DNA of 64,000 bases from Massilia sp. UMI-21 (GTDB lineage: Bacteria > Pseudomonadota > Gammaproteobacteria > Burkholderiales > Burkholderiaceae_D). Positions 25,969-33,773 of this stretch are shown here, piece after piece. The first letter of the stretch is position 1. Every line of letters starts with the position of its first letter. The notes under the pieces were generated by a model that worked only from the letters and a program-made list of their open reading frames with translations, was not told the DNA's origin and searched no databases. The stretch is from assembly GCA_015277795.1 (NCBI GenBank), contig CP063848.1, forward strand, positions 3,100,001 through 3,164,000, in the 5' to 3' direction. The translations under genes and the position numbers were made by a program.

Positions 25969-27366
25969 ATGGACCGCACCGATGAGGACTTGTTTGCATC
26001 GGCCGGCGACGGCGCCGCACCACGCCGGCTACTTGATTTACGTCAGGCAGTTGTCCTGATCGTCGGCGTGGTGATCGGCGCCGGCATCTTCAAATCTCCC
26101 GCCATCGTAGCCGGACTCAGCGGCAGTGCCGGTTGGATGTTCGCCATCTGGGTGCGGGGCGGGCTGATTTCCCTGGTCGGCGCGCTGTGTTATTCCGAGC
26201 TGAGCACCGCTTATCCGCATCCCGGCGGCGACTACCACTTCCTGCACCGCGCCTACGGCCGCGCCACCGCCTTCCTGTTCGGCTGGGCGCGCTTCGCCGT
26301 GATCACCACCGGCTCGATCGCGCTGCTGGCCTTCGTGTTCGGCGACTACATGCAGCAGGCCCTGCCCCTGCGCATGCTGCCGTACGGATGGGGCGCCACC
26401 GCCTACGCCTGCGCGGTGATCGTCGTGCTCTCGCTGCTCAACCTGCAAGGACTGCGCACCGGCGCCGGGGCCCAGGTGTGGCTGACCCTGGCCGAGGTGG
26501 GCGGACTGCTCCTGCTCGCCGTCGCGGCGGCGTTCTTCACGGAACCCGGCGCAGCGGCGGCGGCGCCGGCGCACGCCGCCGCGCCGGTCTCCCTCGGCCT
26601 GGCCATGGTGTTCGTGCTGCTCACCTACGGCGGCTGGAACGAGGCCGCCTACATCAGCGCCGAAGTGCGCGGCGGCGCACGCGGCATGGCGCGCGTGCTG
26701 ACCTGTTCGATCCTGCTCATCACCGCGCTCTACCTGACGGTCACCTGGGCCTGCCTGTACAGCCTCGGCCTGCGCGGCATGGCCAGCTCCGAGACCCTCG
26801 CGGCCGACGTCATGGGCCGGGCCTTCGGCCCCGCCGGCGAAAAGCTCATGGCGCTGCTGGTGGCGATCTCGGCCCTCACCTCGATCAATGCGACCATGAT
26901 CGTCGGCGCCCGCACCGGCTATGCGATGGGACGCGACTGGCGGCCCTTGCGCCGGCTTGCCCACTGGGATGGCGCGCGCGGCATACCGGCGGTGGCGATG
27001 GCGGTCCAGTGCGCCGTCGCCCTGCTGCTGGTGGGCTTCGGGGTGGCCTTCGGCGGCGGCTTCAAGTCCATGGTCGAGTTCGCCGCGCCGGTGTTCTGGC
27101 TGTTCTTCCTGCTCAGCGGCGCGTCGCTGTTCGTGCTGCGCCGCCGCGAACCCGAGCTGCCGCGTCCGTTTCGCGTGCCGCTGTATCCCTTGCTGCCCCT
27201 GCTGTTCTGCGCCAGTTGCGCCTGGATGCTGTGGTCCAGCCTGTCCTACGTATACAGCCGTTCGCTCGGCGGGCTCAACGCCGCCTGGATCGGCGTCGCC
27301 GTGCTGGCCAGCGGATCGCTGCTGCTCTTCCTCGACCGGAACGACCGGTCACCCTCATCCCCCTGA
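25969..27366 (+). CDS. APC-superfamily amino-acid permease
   Basis: A 465-residue inner-membrane transporter with about 12 helices. The first helix has the APC substrate-binding signature (VVLIVGVVIGAGIFKSPAIVAG), and a SELSTAYPHPGGDYHFLHRAYG motif follows the second. Helix 6 carries FVLLTYGGWNEAAYISAEV. The protein looks like basic/aromatic amino-acid or LAT-type permeases; the substrate is not predictable. It is followed 10 bases later by an exported methyltransferase-like gene whose AAGGAG overlaps the permease stop, so the two form an operon. Confidence 0.9.
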   Translation: MDRTDEDLFASAGDGAAPRRLLDLRQAVVLIVGVVIGAGIFKSPAIVAGLSGSAGWMFAIWVRGGLISLVGALCYSELSTAYPHPGGDYHFLHRAYGRATAFLFGWARFAVITTGSIALLAFVFGDYMQQALPLRMLPYGWGATAYACAVIVVLSLLNLQGLRTGAGAQVWLTLAEVGGLLLLAVAAAFFTEPGAAAAAPAHAAAPVSLGLAMVFVLLTYGGWNEAAYISAEVRGGARGMARVLTCSILLITALYLTVTWACLYSLGLRGMASSETLAADVMGRAFGPAGEKLMALLVAISALTSINATMIVGARTGYAMGRDWRPLRRLAHWDGARGIPAVAMAVQCAVALLLVGFGVAFGGGFKSMVEFAAPVFWLFFLLSGASLFVLRRREPELPRPFRVPLYPLLPLLFCASCAWMLWSSLSYVYSRSLGGLNAAWIGVAVLASGSLLLFLDRNDRSPSSP

Positions 27367-27376
27367 AGGAGATCGC

Positions 27377-27970
27377 ATGCATACCGACGAAGGTCGCCGC
27401 ACCCTGCTGCTGTCCGCCGCCACCACGGCCGGGACGCTCCTGCTGCCCTACCGCGGCCTGTCTGCCCAGGAACTGGCCGCGCAGGCGCGCCTGGACGTGC
27501 CCTATGTACCCACGCCGCCGGATGTGGTCGAGCGTATGCTCCAGATGGCCAGGGTCGGCAAGGACGACCTCCTGTACGACCTCGGCTGCGGCGACGGCCG
27601 CATCGTGGTCACCGCAGCCAGGGACCGTGGCGCGCGCGGCACCGGCATCGACCTGGATCCGGTGCGCATCGCCGAAGCCCGGGAGAACGCCAGGATTGCC
27701 GGCGTGGCCGAACGCGTTAACTTCGTGGTGGGCGACCTGTTCCAGGCCGACGTGGCGGCGGCCACGGTGGTGACGCTCTACCTGCTGCCCTCGGTGAACC
27801 TGAAGCTGCGGCCGCGCCTGTGGCGGCAACTCAGGCTCGGCACCCGGGTGGTGTCGCATGCCTTCGACATGGGGCCGGCCTGGCCGCCCGAGAAAAAGGA
27901 CGAGGTCGGTGGGCGAACGATCTACTTCTGGACCATCACCACGGCCAACAAGAAGGCGGTCGGGGCCTGA
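27377..27970 (+). CDS. Class I SAM methyltransferase with an export signal
   Basis: A 197-residue protein. The N-terminus is a twin-arginine-like signal (EGRRTLLLSAATTAGTLLL, then GLSAQE, with likely cleavage after LSA). The remainder is a Rossmann methyltransferase: motif I LLYDLGCGDGRIVV, the acidic ribose-binding loop GTGIDLDPVRIAEA, motif II in NFVVGDLFQADV and a post-motif VVTLYLLPSVN. Length is short for the class. AAGGAG at 27366-27371 supports ATG 27377. A methyltransferase outside the cytoplasm would lack SAM, so the signal may act as an anchor, or the fold may have been reused. The substrate is unknown. Confidence 0.8.
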   Translation: MHTDEGRRTLLLSAATTAGTLLLPYRGLSAQELAAQARLDVPYVPTPPDVVERMLQMARVGKDDLLYDLGCGDGRIVVTAARDRGARGTGIDLDPVRIAEARENARIAGVAERVNFVVGDLFQADVAAATVVTLYLLPSVNLKLRPRLWRQLRLGTRVVSHAFDMGPAWPPEKKDEVGGRTIYFWTITTANKKAVGA

Positions 27971-28025
27971 ATCCCCGTCGGCCGGGGCGCAGCCGCTACT
28001 CCTGCGACGGCGCCCGGGATGCAGA

Positions 28026-28068
28026 GCAAATTTGCACGAACCGCCCTGCATGCAAATAGTATTTGCAT
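28026..28068. promoter_or_regulatory. GCAAAT-type palindromic operator pair
   Basis: GCAAATTTGC (28026-28035) is a perfect 10-base palindrome. ATGCAAAT-AGT-ATTTGCAT (28050-28068) is a perfect 8-base-arm inverted repeat. A further GCAAAT half-site sits at 28083-28088. Shared half-site sequence and AT-rich context suggest one dimeric regulator. The motif differs from the published HexR consensus, so I do not assign a regulator. Confidence 0.5.
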
Positions 28069-28373
28069 AAATGACATTGCCGGCAAATGAATGTCGGTCG
28101 ACGCCGCGCGACGGCCGCCGCCCATCGCAATTTGTCATTTCCTTATTGTTGTCCAGCATGTAAGCTATGGGGTCCAGCGCGCGCGCTGGCCACGCCCGCG
28201 GCACATTCCCGCCCGGGCGCTTCCGTCTGGCCACAAGCGGGACGTCTCGTGCGCATCCGCTGTCATTCTGCTACCGTATCGGGATGGCAGCAGCGGATCG
28301 GCCCGGCATCGGCCCCCACCAGGGCACGCGATGCCGGCACGGCAGCGACCTCTTTCACTCATTCGGCTATCTG

Positions 28374-28406
28374 ATTGGCTACTTATTGGCTACTTATTGG
28401 CTACTC
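28374..28406. repeat. Three tandem copies of an 11-base repeat
   Basis: ATTGGCTACTT occurs at 28374-28384 and 28385-28395, and with a final C at 28396-28406. It ends 14 bases before the zwf ATG, where a ribosome-binding site is expected. The period is about one helical turn. Confidence 0.8.
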
Positions 28407-28420
28407 ACTCGGCAAGCAAT

Positions 28421-29887
28421 ATGACCTCTTCGACAGACACTGACACCGGTCTCCCCCTCGACATGATCATTTTCGGGGGCATGGGCGACCTGGCGATGCG
28501 CAAGCTGCTCCCGGCGCTCTACATGGCCTACCTGCACGGCAACCTGCCGCCGCAGACCCGCATCATCTCGACCGGCCGCCAGGAATACGACCGCGAAGCC
28601 TACCTCGCCCACGTCGAAGCGAATTCGCGCTCCTTTATCGCGAGCAATAACTTCAACGACAAGACCTGGGACGGCTTCCTGCAGCTGCTCGAGTACGTCC
28701 GGCTCGACGTCCAGGCCGCACCAAGCTTCGACGCCCTGGCCCGCGCCGCCCATCCGGGGGCGCAGCGCGTGTTCTACCTGTCCACCGCGCCGGCCCTGTT
28801 CACCACCATCTGCGCCAAGCTGGCCGAAGCCGGCCTGGTCGACGCCCGCGCACGCGTGGTGCTCGAAAAACCGCTCGGCAACGACCTCGCATCCGCCATC
28901 GAGATCAACGAAGCGGTCGGCAAGCACTTTGCCGAATCGCAGATCTACCGCATCGACCACTACCTGGGCAAGGAAACCGTGCAGAACCTGATGGTGCTGC
29001 GCTTCGGCAACTCGATCCTGGAACCGCTGTGGCGCGCGCCGAACATCTCGAGCGTGCAAATCACCGTGGCCGAGGAAGTCGGCGTCGGCAGCCGGGCCGG
29101 CTTCTACGACAGCACCGGCGCCATGCGCGACATGGTGCAGAACCACCTGCTGCAACTGCTGTGCATCGTCGCGATGGAACCGCCCACCTCGCTGTCGCCG
29201 GACGCCGTGCGCGACGAGAAGCTGAAGGTGATCCGCTCGCTGCGCCGCTTCGGCCTGGCCGACATCGCGCGCGACACGGTGCGCGGGCAATACAGCCATG
29301 GCGTCAGCGGCAACCAGGAAGTCAAGGGCTATCTCGAGGAAAAGAACGTCCCGCCGGACAGCAAGACCGAGACCTTCGTCGCCATTCGCGCCCACATCGA
29401 CACCTGGCGCTGGTCGAAGGTGCCGTTCTACCTGCGCACCGGCAAGCGCATGGCGCGCCGCTCCTCCAAGATCGTGGTCGAATTCGCCAATCCGCCCTTC
29501 CCGCTGTTCCCCGAGATGCCGGGCGGCGTCGCCAACCGCCTGGTGATCGAGCTGCAGCCGGAAGAAGCGATCAAGCTGCAGATCATGGCCAAGCAGCCCG
29601 GCAGCGGCATGCAGATGCAGCAGGTGGCGCTCAACCTCGACCTGCAGTCGGCCTTCCAGCAGCGCCGCGCCGAAGCCTACGAGCGCCTGTTGATCGACGT
29701 CGTGCGCGGCCGCCTGACCCATTTCATGCGCCGCGACGAACTCGAGGCCGCCTGGGAATGGGCCGACCCGATCATCGCCGGCTGGAGCACGCTGGGCGAG
29801 AAGCCGCATTCCTACGCGGCCGGCTCGTGGGGGCCGGCGGAAGCCTTCGCGCTGCTGGCGCGCGACGGCTTCGCCTGGGTCGAGTAA
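28421..29887 (+). CDS. zwf: Glucose-6-phosphate 1-dehydrogenase
   Basis: A 488-residue enzyme that oxidises glucose 6-phosphate to 6-phosphogluconolactone, entry to the pentose-phosphate and Entner-Doudoroff routes. The substrate-site signature RIDHYLGKETVQN is intact, and VVLEKPLGND is present. The coenzyme loop reads IIFGGMGDLAMRKLLPALY. Relative to the usual GGTGDLAKRKL it has Met for Thr and Met for the first Lys, while the second Lys is kept. ATG 28421 aligns with the family start; longer in-frame starts run through the repeat array. No good ribosome-binding site precedes it. Neither pgl nor edd is adjacent, so it is not in the usual cluster. Confidence 0.95.
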   Translation: MTSSTDTDTGLPLDMIIFGGMGDLAMRKLLPALYMAYLHGNLPPQTRIISTGRQEYDREAYLAHVEANSRSFIASNNFNDKTWDGFLQLLEYVRLDVQAAPSFDALARAAHPGAQRVFYLSTAPALFTTICAKLAEAGLVDARARVVLEKPLGNDLASAIEINEAVGKHFAESQIYRIDHYLGKETVQNLMVLRFGNSILEPLWRAPNISSVQITVAEEVGVGSRAGFYDSTGAMRDMVQNHLLQLLCIVAMEPPTSLSPDAVRDEKLKVIRSLRRFGLADIARDTVRGQYSHGVSGNQEVKGYLEEKNVPPDSKTETFVAIRAHIDTWRWSKVPFYLRTGKRMARRSSKIVVEFANPPFPLFPEMPGGVANRLVIELQPEEAIKLQIMAKQPGSGMQMQQVALNLDLQSAFQQRRAEAYERLLIDVVRGRLTHFMRRDELEAAWEWADPIIAGWSTLGEKPHSYAAGSWGPAEAFALLARDGFAWVE

Positions 29888-29907
29888 GGCCATGACATGG
29901 CGGGGTG

Positions 29908-29981
29908 GCGTTCAAGCGGCGGCAGATTAGCTTCGCAGGAAGCATTGCCGTGACTTGAACGCGCGGCCGGCCATGCCGGCC
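29908..29981. terminator. Convergent-gene hairpin region
   Basis: Between zwf (plus) and the DUF2784 gene (minus) lie GCGTTCAAG (29908-29916) with its complement CTTGAACGC (29954-29962), then a tight hairpin GGCCGGC-CAT-GCCGGCC (29965-29981). There is no T-run on either strand. They may act as a bidirectional terminator or be a repeat-type element. Confidence 0.4.
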
Positions 29982-29984
29982 ACC

Positions 29985-30362
29985 CTACCAATGCAAGCGC
30001 GTGCGCCGCATGCGCCGCAGGATCCACGCATACAAGACCGCGTTGACGACCAGCACCCCGGCCGCCAGGCCAAGCTGCAGCGCGCGCGTCATCTCGCCCG
30101 GGTAAATCAGCGGCAACAGGTAATGATCGATGAACCCGCCGCTGTAGCCGGACTCGCCGGCCAGCGCGCGCAGGCGGTTCTCGACGTGCGTCAGCGGGCA
30201 GATGGCGCCCAGCAGCTCGATGCCGGCGCCCCAGGCGGCCGCCGCCAGATGCACCGGTGCCAGGGCCGGCCGGCGCAGCACCAGCAGCGCGCCGAACACG
30301 ACGAACAGGATGAAGCCGAGGTGCACCAGCAGCACGGCGTCGGCAAGGAAACGGTAGGCCAT
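29985..30362 (-). CDS. DUF2784 membrane protein
   Basis: A 125-residue protein of the DUF2784 family, function unknown. Three hydrophobic segments are visible: about 6-28 (ADAVLLVHLGFILFVVFGALLVL), 38-58 (LAAAAWGAGIELLGAICPL) and 96-117 (QLGLAAGVLVVNAVLYAWIL). Family hallmarks are the DxxLxxHxxFI start and the ICPLTHVENRLR stretch after helix 2, followed by SGGFIDHYLLPLIYP. It is single-gene here, convergent with zwf. Confidence 0.85.
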   Translation of the reverse strand: MAYRFLADAVLLVHLGFILFVVFGALLVLRRPALAPVHLAAAAWGAGIELLGAICPLTHVENRLRALAGESGYSGGFIDHYLLPLIYPGEMTRALQLGLAAGVLVVNAVLYAWILRRMRRTRLHW

Positions 30363-30513
30363 GCGTGTTCGATCTCCCTGGAAACGTTCGGCCGCCTGGG
30401 CGACCGCGCCAGTTTAATACGCCGCAAGTGCCTGCGCCATTGGCCGCCCGCACGATTGAAGCCGCACGCGCGGCAGCGTACAGTAGCAGGTCTTCGAACC
30501 CGACGAGAACGCC

Positions 30514-31623
30514 ATGCACGCCCCGATTCTTCCTACGTTTGCCATGCCTTCCTTCGCCGCCTTCGGCGCCCAAGCCCTCAAGAACATGGACCGCAGCCGC
30601 CAGGCGCGCGGCAAGATGCTGGACCGCGCAGGTTACGGCCCGCAAGAGACGCCCTTTACCGTCCTCTACACCGAACCCGGCCTGAACCTGCGCCGTTTCG
30701 GCGCCGACGAGGTTCAAGGGCCGGCCGTGCTGCTGGTGCCTGCCCCCATCAAGCGCTCCTACATCTGGGACCTGTCGCCCGAAGTCAGCGTGGTGCGCCG
30801 CTGGATGGAACAGGGCTACCGCGTCTACCAGGCCGAATGGACGCCGCTGCCCGAGGATGAAAGCAAGGGCGAGGATTTCGCACTAGCCGACTATGGCGAT
30901 CGCCTGCTGTCCGCCTGCCAGCGCGCCATCGAGGCCGACAGCGGCGCGCGCACGCTGGTCATTGCCGGTCACTCGCTGGGCGGCATCCTGGCCGCGATCT
31001 ACAGCTGCCTGCATCCCGACCGGGTCGACGCCACCATCCTGCTGGAGTCGCCCCTGCACTTCGAGAAGCGCTCCTGCTGCTTCCGCCCGCTCATCGAGGC
31101 CACGCCGCACGCGCGCCAGATCGCCGATTCGTTCAGGCAGGTGCCGGGCGTATTCCTCAACATGATGAGCGCCATCGCCGAACCCCAGGCCTTCCAGTGG
31201 GAACGCATGATGGACCGCTACCTCTCGCTGGCCAGCCCGCGCCTGCTGGCCAGCCACATGCGCGTGGAACGCTGGACGCACGACGAGTTCCCGCTGCCCG
31301 GCCGGCTCTTCACCGAACTGGTCGAGCAGCTCTACCGCAAGGACCAATTCATGCAGGGCGAGCTGGACATCAACGGTCGCCGGATCGGCCCGCAAGACCT
31401 GCGCGCCCCCTTGGTGAGCGTGCTCGACCCGCGCAGCAAGCTGATCCCGGAGGCGGCCATGCGTCCTTTCCACGAGGCCGCAGGAAGCGTGCGCAAGCAA
31501 CTCCTGCACTACGAAGGCGACGTCGGCGTGAACCTGCAGCACGTCGGCGTGCTGGTCGGCGCCAGCGCCCATGCGCGCATCTGGCCGGAGATCTTCCGCT
31601 GGCTGGACCACAAGGTGGACTGA
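30514..31623 (+). CDS. PhaC-like alpha/beta hydrolase with Ser nucleophile
   Basis: A 369-residue protein with the layout of class III polyhydroxyalkanoate synthases: VLLVPAPIKRSYIWDL, WMEQGYRVYQAEW, then the nucleophile elbow VIAGHSLGGILAA near residue 152. PHA synthases carry Cys in this lipase-like box (GxCxG); here it is Ser. The other triad members align as the Asp in VLDPRSKLIP and the His in NLQHVGVLVG, with the PhaC-like ending IWPEIFRWL. It is therefore probably a depolymerase, thioesterase or other hydrolase rather than a synthase. No phaA, phaB, phaE or phasin gene is adjacent. Confidence 0.8.
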   Translation: MHAPILPTFAMPSFAAFGAQALKNMDRSRQARGKMLDRAGYGPQETPFTVLYTEPGLNLRRFGADEVQGPAVLLVPAPIKRSYIWDLSPEVSVVRRWMEQGYRVYQAEWTPLPEDESKGEDFALADYGDRLLSACQRAIEADSGARTLVIAGHSLGGILAAIYSCLHPDRVDATILLESPLHFEKRSCCFRPLIEATPHARQIADSFRQVPGVFLNMMSAIAEPQAFQWERMMDRYLSLASPRLLASHMRVERWTHDEFPLPGRLFTELVEQLYRKDQFMQGELDINGRRIGPQDLRAPLVSVLDPRSKLIPEAAMRPFHEAAGSVRKQLLHYEGDVGVNLQHVGVLVGASAHARIWPEIFRWLDHKVD

Positions 31624-31739
31624 CGTAATGGATTGACATTGCGCGCGGCGGCGAGCCCGTCCGCGCACAGCGACACGCGGCGATTCTGGGGTACCATGCC
31701 GGGCAATCTTCCGCCCCCACCTCCGAATCAAGGAAACAC

Positions 31740-32435
31740 GTGTTCGCTGTACTCGCTCTCGACATGGGCGCCGCCATGAAAACCCTGGTGCTGACGCTCG
31801 ACCTGCTCGGCACCTTCGTCTTCGCCCTGAGCGGCGCCACTGCCGGCGCCCGGCGCCGCCTCGACATCTTCGGCGTGCTGGTGCTGTCCTTCGTTGCGGC
31901 CAATTCCGGCGGCATCGTGCGCGACCTCCTGATCGGCGCCACGCCGCCGGCGGCCATCCGCGACTGGCGCTACCTTGCCGTGTCGATCCTGGCCGGGCTG
32001 GTGATCTTCTTCTGGTACCCGATCATCAACCGCCTGCGCAACGCCGTCCTGCTGTTCGACGGCGCCGGCCTGGCGCTGTTCTGCGTGGCCGGCGCGCAGA
32101 AGGCGCTGGTGTTCGGGCTGGACCCGGTGATGGCTGCCCTGCTGGGCATGCTGACCGGGATCGGCGGCGGCATTGCACGCGACGTGCTGCTCAACGAAGT
32201 CCCTGCCGTGTTCCGCTCCGACATCTATGCGGTGGCGGCCCTGGCCGGCGCGGGCGTCGTGGTGCTGGGCGACGCCCTGCGGCTGCCCACCACGGCCACC
32301 GCCTGCACCGGCGCCGCGCTGTGCTTCGGCATGCGCCTGGCCGCGATCCGCTTCGGCTGGCACCTGCCGACCGCGCGCACGCCCGAGCATGGGGACGACG
32401 AGAAGCAGGATGACGGGCGCGGCGAGTACCGCTGA
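31740..32435 (+). CDS. TRIC-type cation channel family protein (UPF0126)
   Basis: A 231-residue membrane protein of the trimeric intracellular cation channel family, formerly UPF0126. Two repeats of three helices each carry the family glycine motifs: FVFALSGATAGARR and GGIVRDLLIG in the first, and GIGGGIARDVLLNEVPAVF in the second. Bacterial TRIC proteins conduct monovalent cations. The start is taken as GTG 31740, because AAGGA lies eight bases upstream; ATG 31776 would lack a site. The C-terminal tail is polar and acidic (HGDDEKQDDGRGEYR). Confidence 0.88.
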   Translation: MFAVLALDMGAAMKTLVLTLDLLGTFVFALSGATAGARRRLDIFGVLVLSFVAANSGGIVRDLLIGATPPAAIRDWRYLAVSILAGLVIFFWYPIINRLRNAVLLFDGAGLALFCVAGAQKALVFGLDPVMAALLGMLTGIGGGIARDVLLNEVPAVFRSDIYAVAALAGAGVVVLGDALRLPTTATACTGAALCFGMRLAAIRFGWHLPTARTPEHGDDEKQDDGRGEYR

Positions 32436-32545
32436 ACCCGCGGCGCAGCAGACCAACTTTGGCACAGTCCCACGGGCAGGCATCAAGGAGGGCGCCTCGT
32501 CAAGTGCATTTGCAGCAGCTATAAACGAGTCCGGCGCATTGATTG

Positions 32546-33733
32546 CTACTTGCAGCGAGCATCGTAAAGAGCCAGGTATTCGTTGACCATCCGGTCAATA
32601 CCATGATGTTGTTGGGCGAAGCGGCGACCAGCTTCGCCATGGAACTTGCCCAGGCCAGGATTCTGGACATACTCGGCAATTGCCATTGCGAGATGTTCCG
32701 GACCCGGCGAGTCCACCAACATGCCGGTGATGTTTTCCTTGACGATATCGGGAAGGCCTCCCACACGGGGCGCAATTACCGGCACTCCCGTTGCCATCGC
32801 TTCCAGCGCCGCGACCGGCATTGCTTCCGAGATTGAAGACAGGACAAACACGGAGAATGTTTTCAAAATTTCCGCGATATCATTGCGAGATCCTGGAGTC
32901 CATACTAGATGAGCAATTCCCAAGGCGGATATCTTTCGCTTCAATGGCGGCAACAGCGGCCCGTCACCAATAATGGCCAATGACAGTTCCGGCCCGTTGT
33001 CCCTGCCGCGCTCCAGCAAGAGGACAAAGGCGTCGACCAGGGCGGAATGATTTTTTACCTCGGATACACGCCCCACGGTCCCGATCACGAAACGCTTGGA
33101 TTGCGAGGCACGTGCGGTTCCTGACTGAAGCGGCATCGAATCTGGCGAGAACCGATCTGTATCGACCCCGTTCGAGATGCAAGAGATTTTCGATCGAGGC
33201 AAGCGAACGATTTCGGCAAGCCAGTTTTGCAAATCATTGGACACCGCAACGCAGGAATGCATCAGCAGTGCCATCACACGGCGCAACACGTTGTACTTGA
33301 GATTGCGGCCATCTGCTTCGTTCAGGTTACGACCGTGTTCGGAATGCAAGCGAACCGGCACGCCCGCCAATAATCCCGTGGCCGTGTATTCAACAGCACT
33401 GATACAGTAGGTATGCAAGATCGTCGGACGTAGCGTTCTTAGCAGTTTCCAGAGCCTGACGTGCGCAGAAAGACCCAGACCGGCAGGTTTGTCGAGGCTA
33501 TAAACGGGCGTGCCAGTACCCTCGATTTTTTCCAAAAAATCGGAATATCCGCTGATGCAGACGACAGCATGACGATATCGCTGGCGAGGGATGCGGCGGA
33601 TACACTCGGCGAGCAAGGTTTCCATCCCACCGACATCGAACCGGTAAATGACATGCACAATGAGAGGCGCGTCCATGCAGGCAGCATCGGAGAAGCCTGA
33701 GCTTGCCCGCATGATTCGTGTGTGCTCAGCCAT
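32546..33733 (-). CDS. GT4 glycosyltransferase, exosortase/PEP-CTERM-associated type
   Basis: A 395-residue retaining glycosyltransferase. The N-terminal fold has PLIVHVIYRFDVGGMETLL and VRLHSEHGRN. The C-terminal fold has ISNGVDTDRFSPD and RFVIGTVGRVSEVKNHSALVDAF. The nucleotide-sugar EX7E-type site is ISEAMPVAALEAMATGVPVIA. The overall pattern matches the sugar transferase family reported with PEP-CTERM/exosortase loci (TIGR03088-like). ATG 33733 is chosen because GGAAGAAA precedes it; ATG 33751 is also possible. It lies 40 bases after a radical SAM gene on the same strand, and both have about 50% GC against about 70% around them. Confidence 0.85.
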   Translation of the reverse strand: MAEHTRIMRASSGFSDAACMDAPLIVHVIYRFDVGGMETLLAECIRRIPRQRYRHAVVCISGYSDFLEKIEGTGTPVYSLDKPAGLGLSAHVRLWKLLRTLRPTILHTYCISAVEYTATGLLAGVPVRLHSEHGRNLNEADGRNLKYNVLRRVMALLMHSCVAVSNDLQNWLAEIVRLPRSKISCISNGVDTDRFSPDSMPLQSGTARASQSKRFVIGTVGRVSEVKNHSALVDAFVLLLERGRDNGPELSLAIIGDGPLLPPLKRKISALGIAHLVWTPGSRNDIAEILKTFSVFVLSSISEAMPVAALEAMATGVPVIAPRVGGLPDIVKENITGMLVDSPGPEHLAMAIAEYVQNPGLGKFHGEAGRRFAQQHHGIDRMVNEYLALYDARCK

Positions 33734-33773
33734 GTTGTTTTCTTCCGACATCGGCGCTGACGTAGTTGGCTGC

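Larger units (their letters stand above)
27971..28420. other. Long zwf leader region with palindromes and tandem repeats
   Basis: These 450 bases contain no convincing gene. The first third is AT-rich and holds the palindromes listed next. The last 50 bases hold a three-copy 11-base repeat. Several short frames exist, but none has protein-like composition or a ribosome site. Confidence 0.5.

Noticed and set aside
28374..28406. Tandem 11-base repeat considered as a CRISPR array
   Set aside because: Units are 11 bases with no spacers and no cas genes nearby.
28087..28420. Plus-strand N-terminal extension of zwf and short frames in its leader
   Set aside because: The extension runs through the 11-base tandem repeats, is not protein-like, and the family start matches ATG 28421.
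28421..28520. Loss of a catalytic Lys in the zwf coenzyme loop
   Set aside because: AMRKL keeps the second Lys, which corresponds to Lys21 of the Leuconostoc enzyme; only the first Lys of KRK is replaced by Met.
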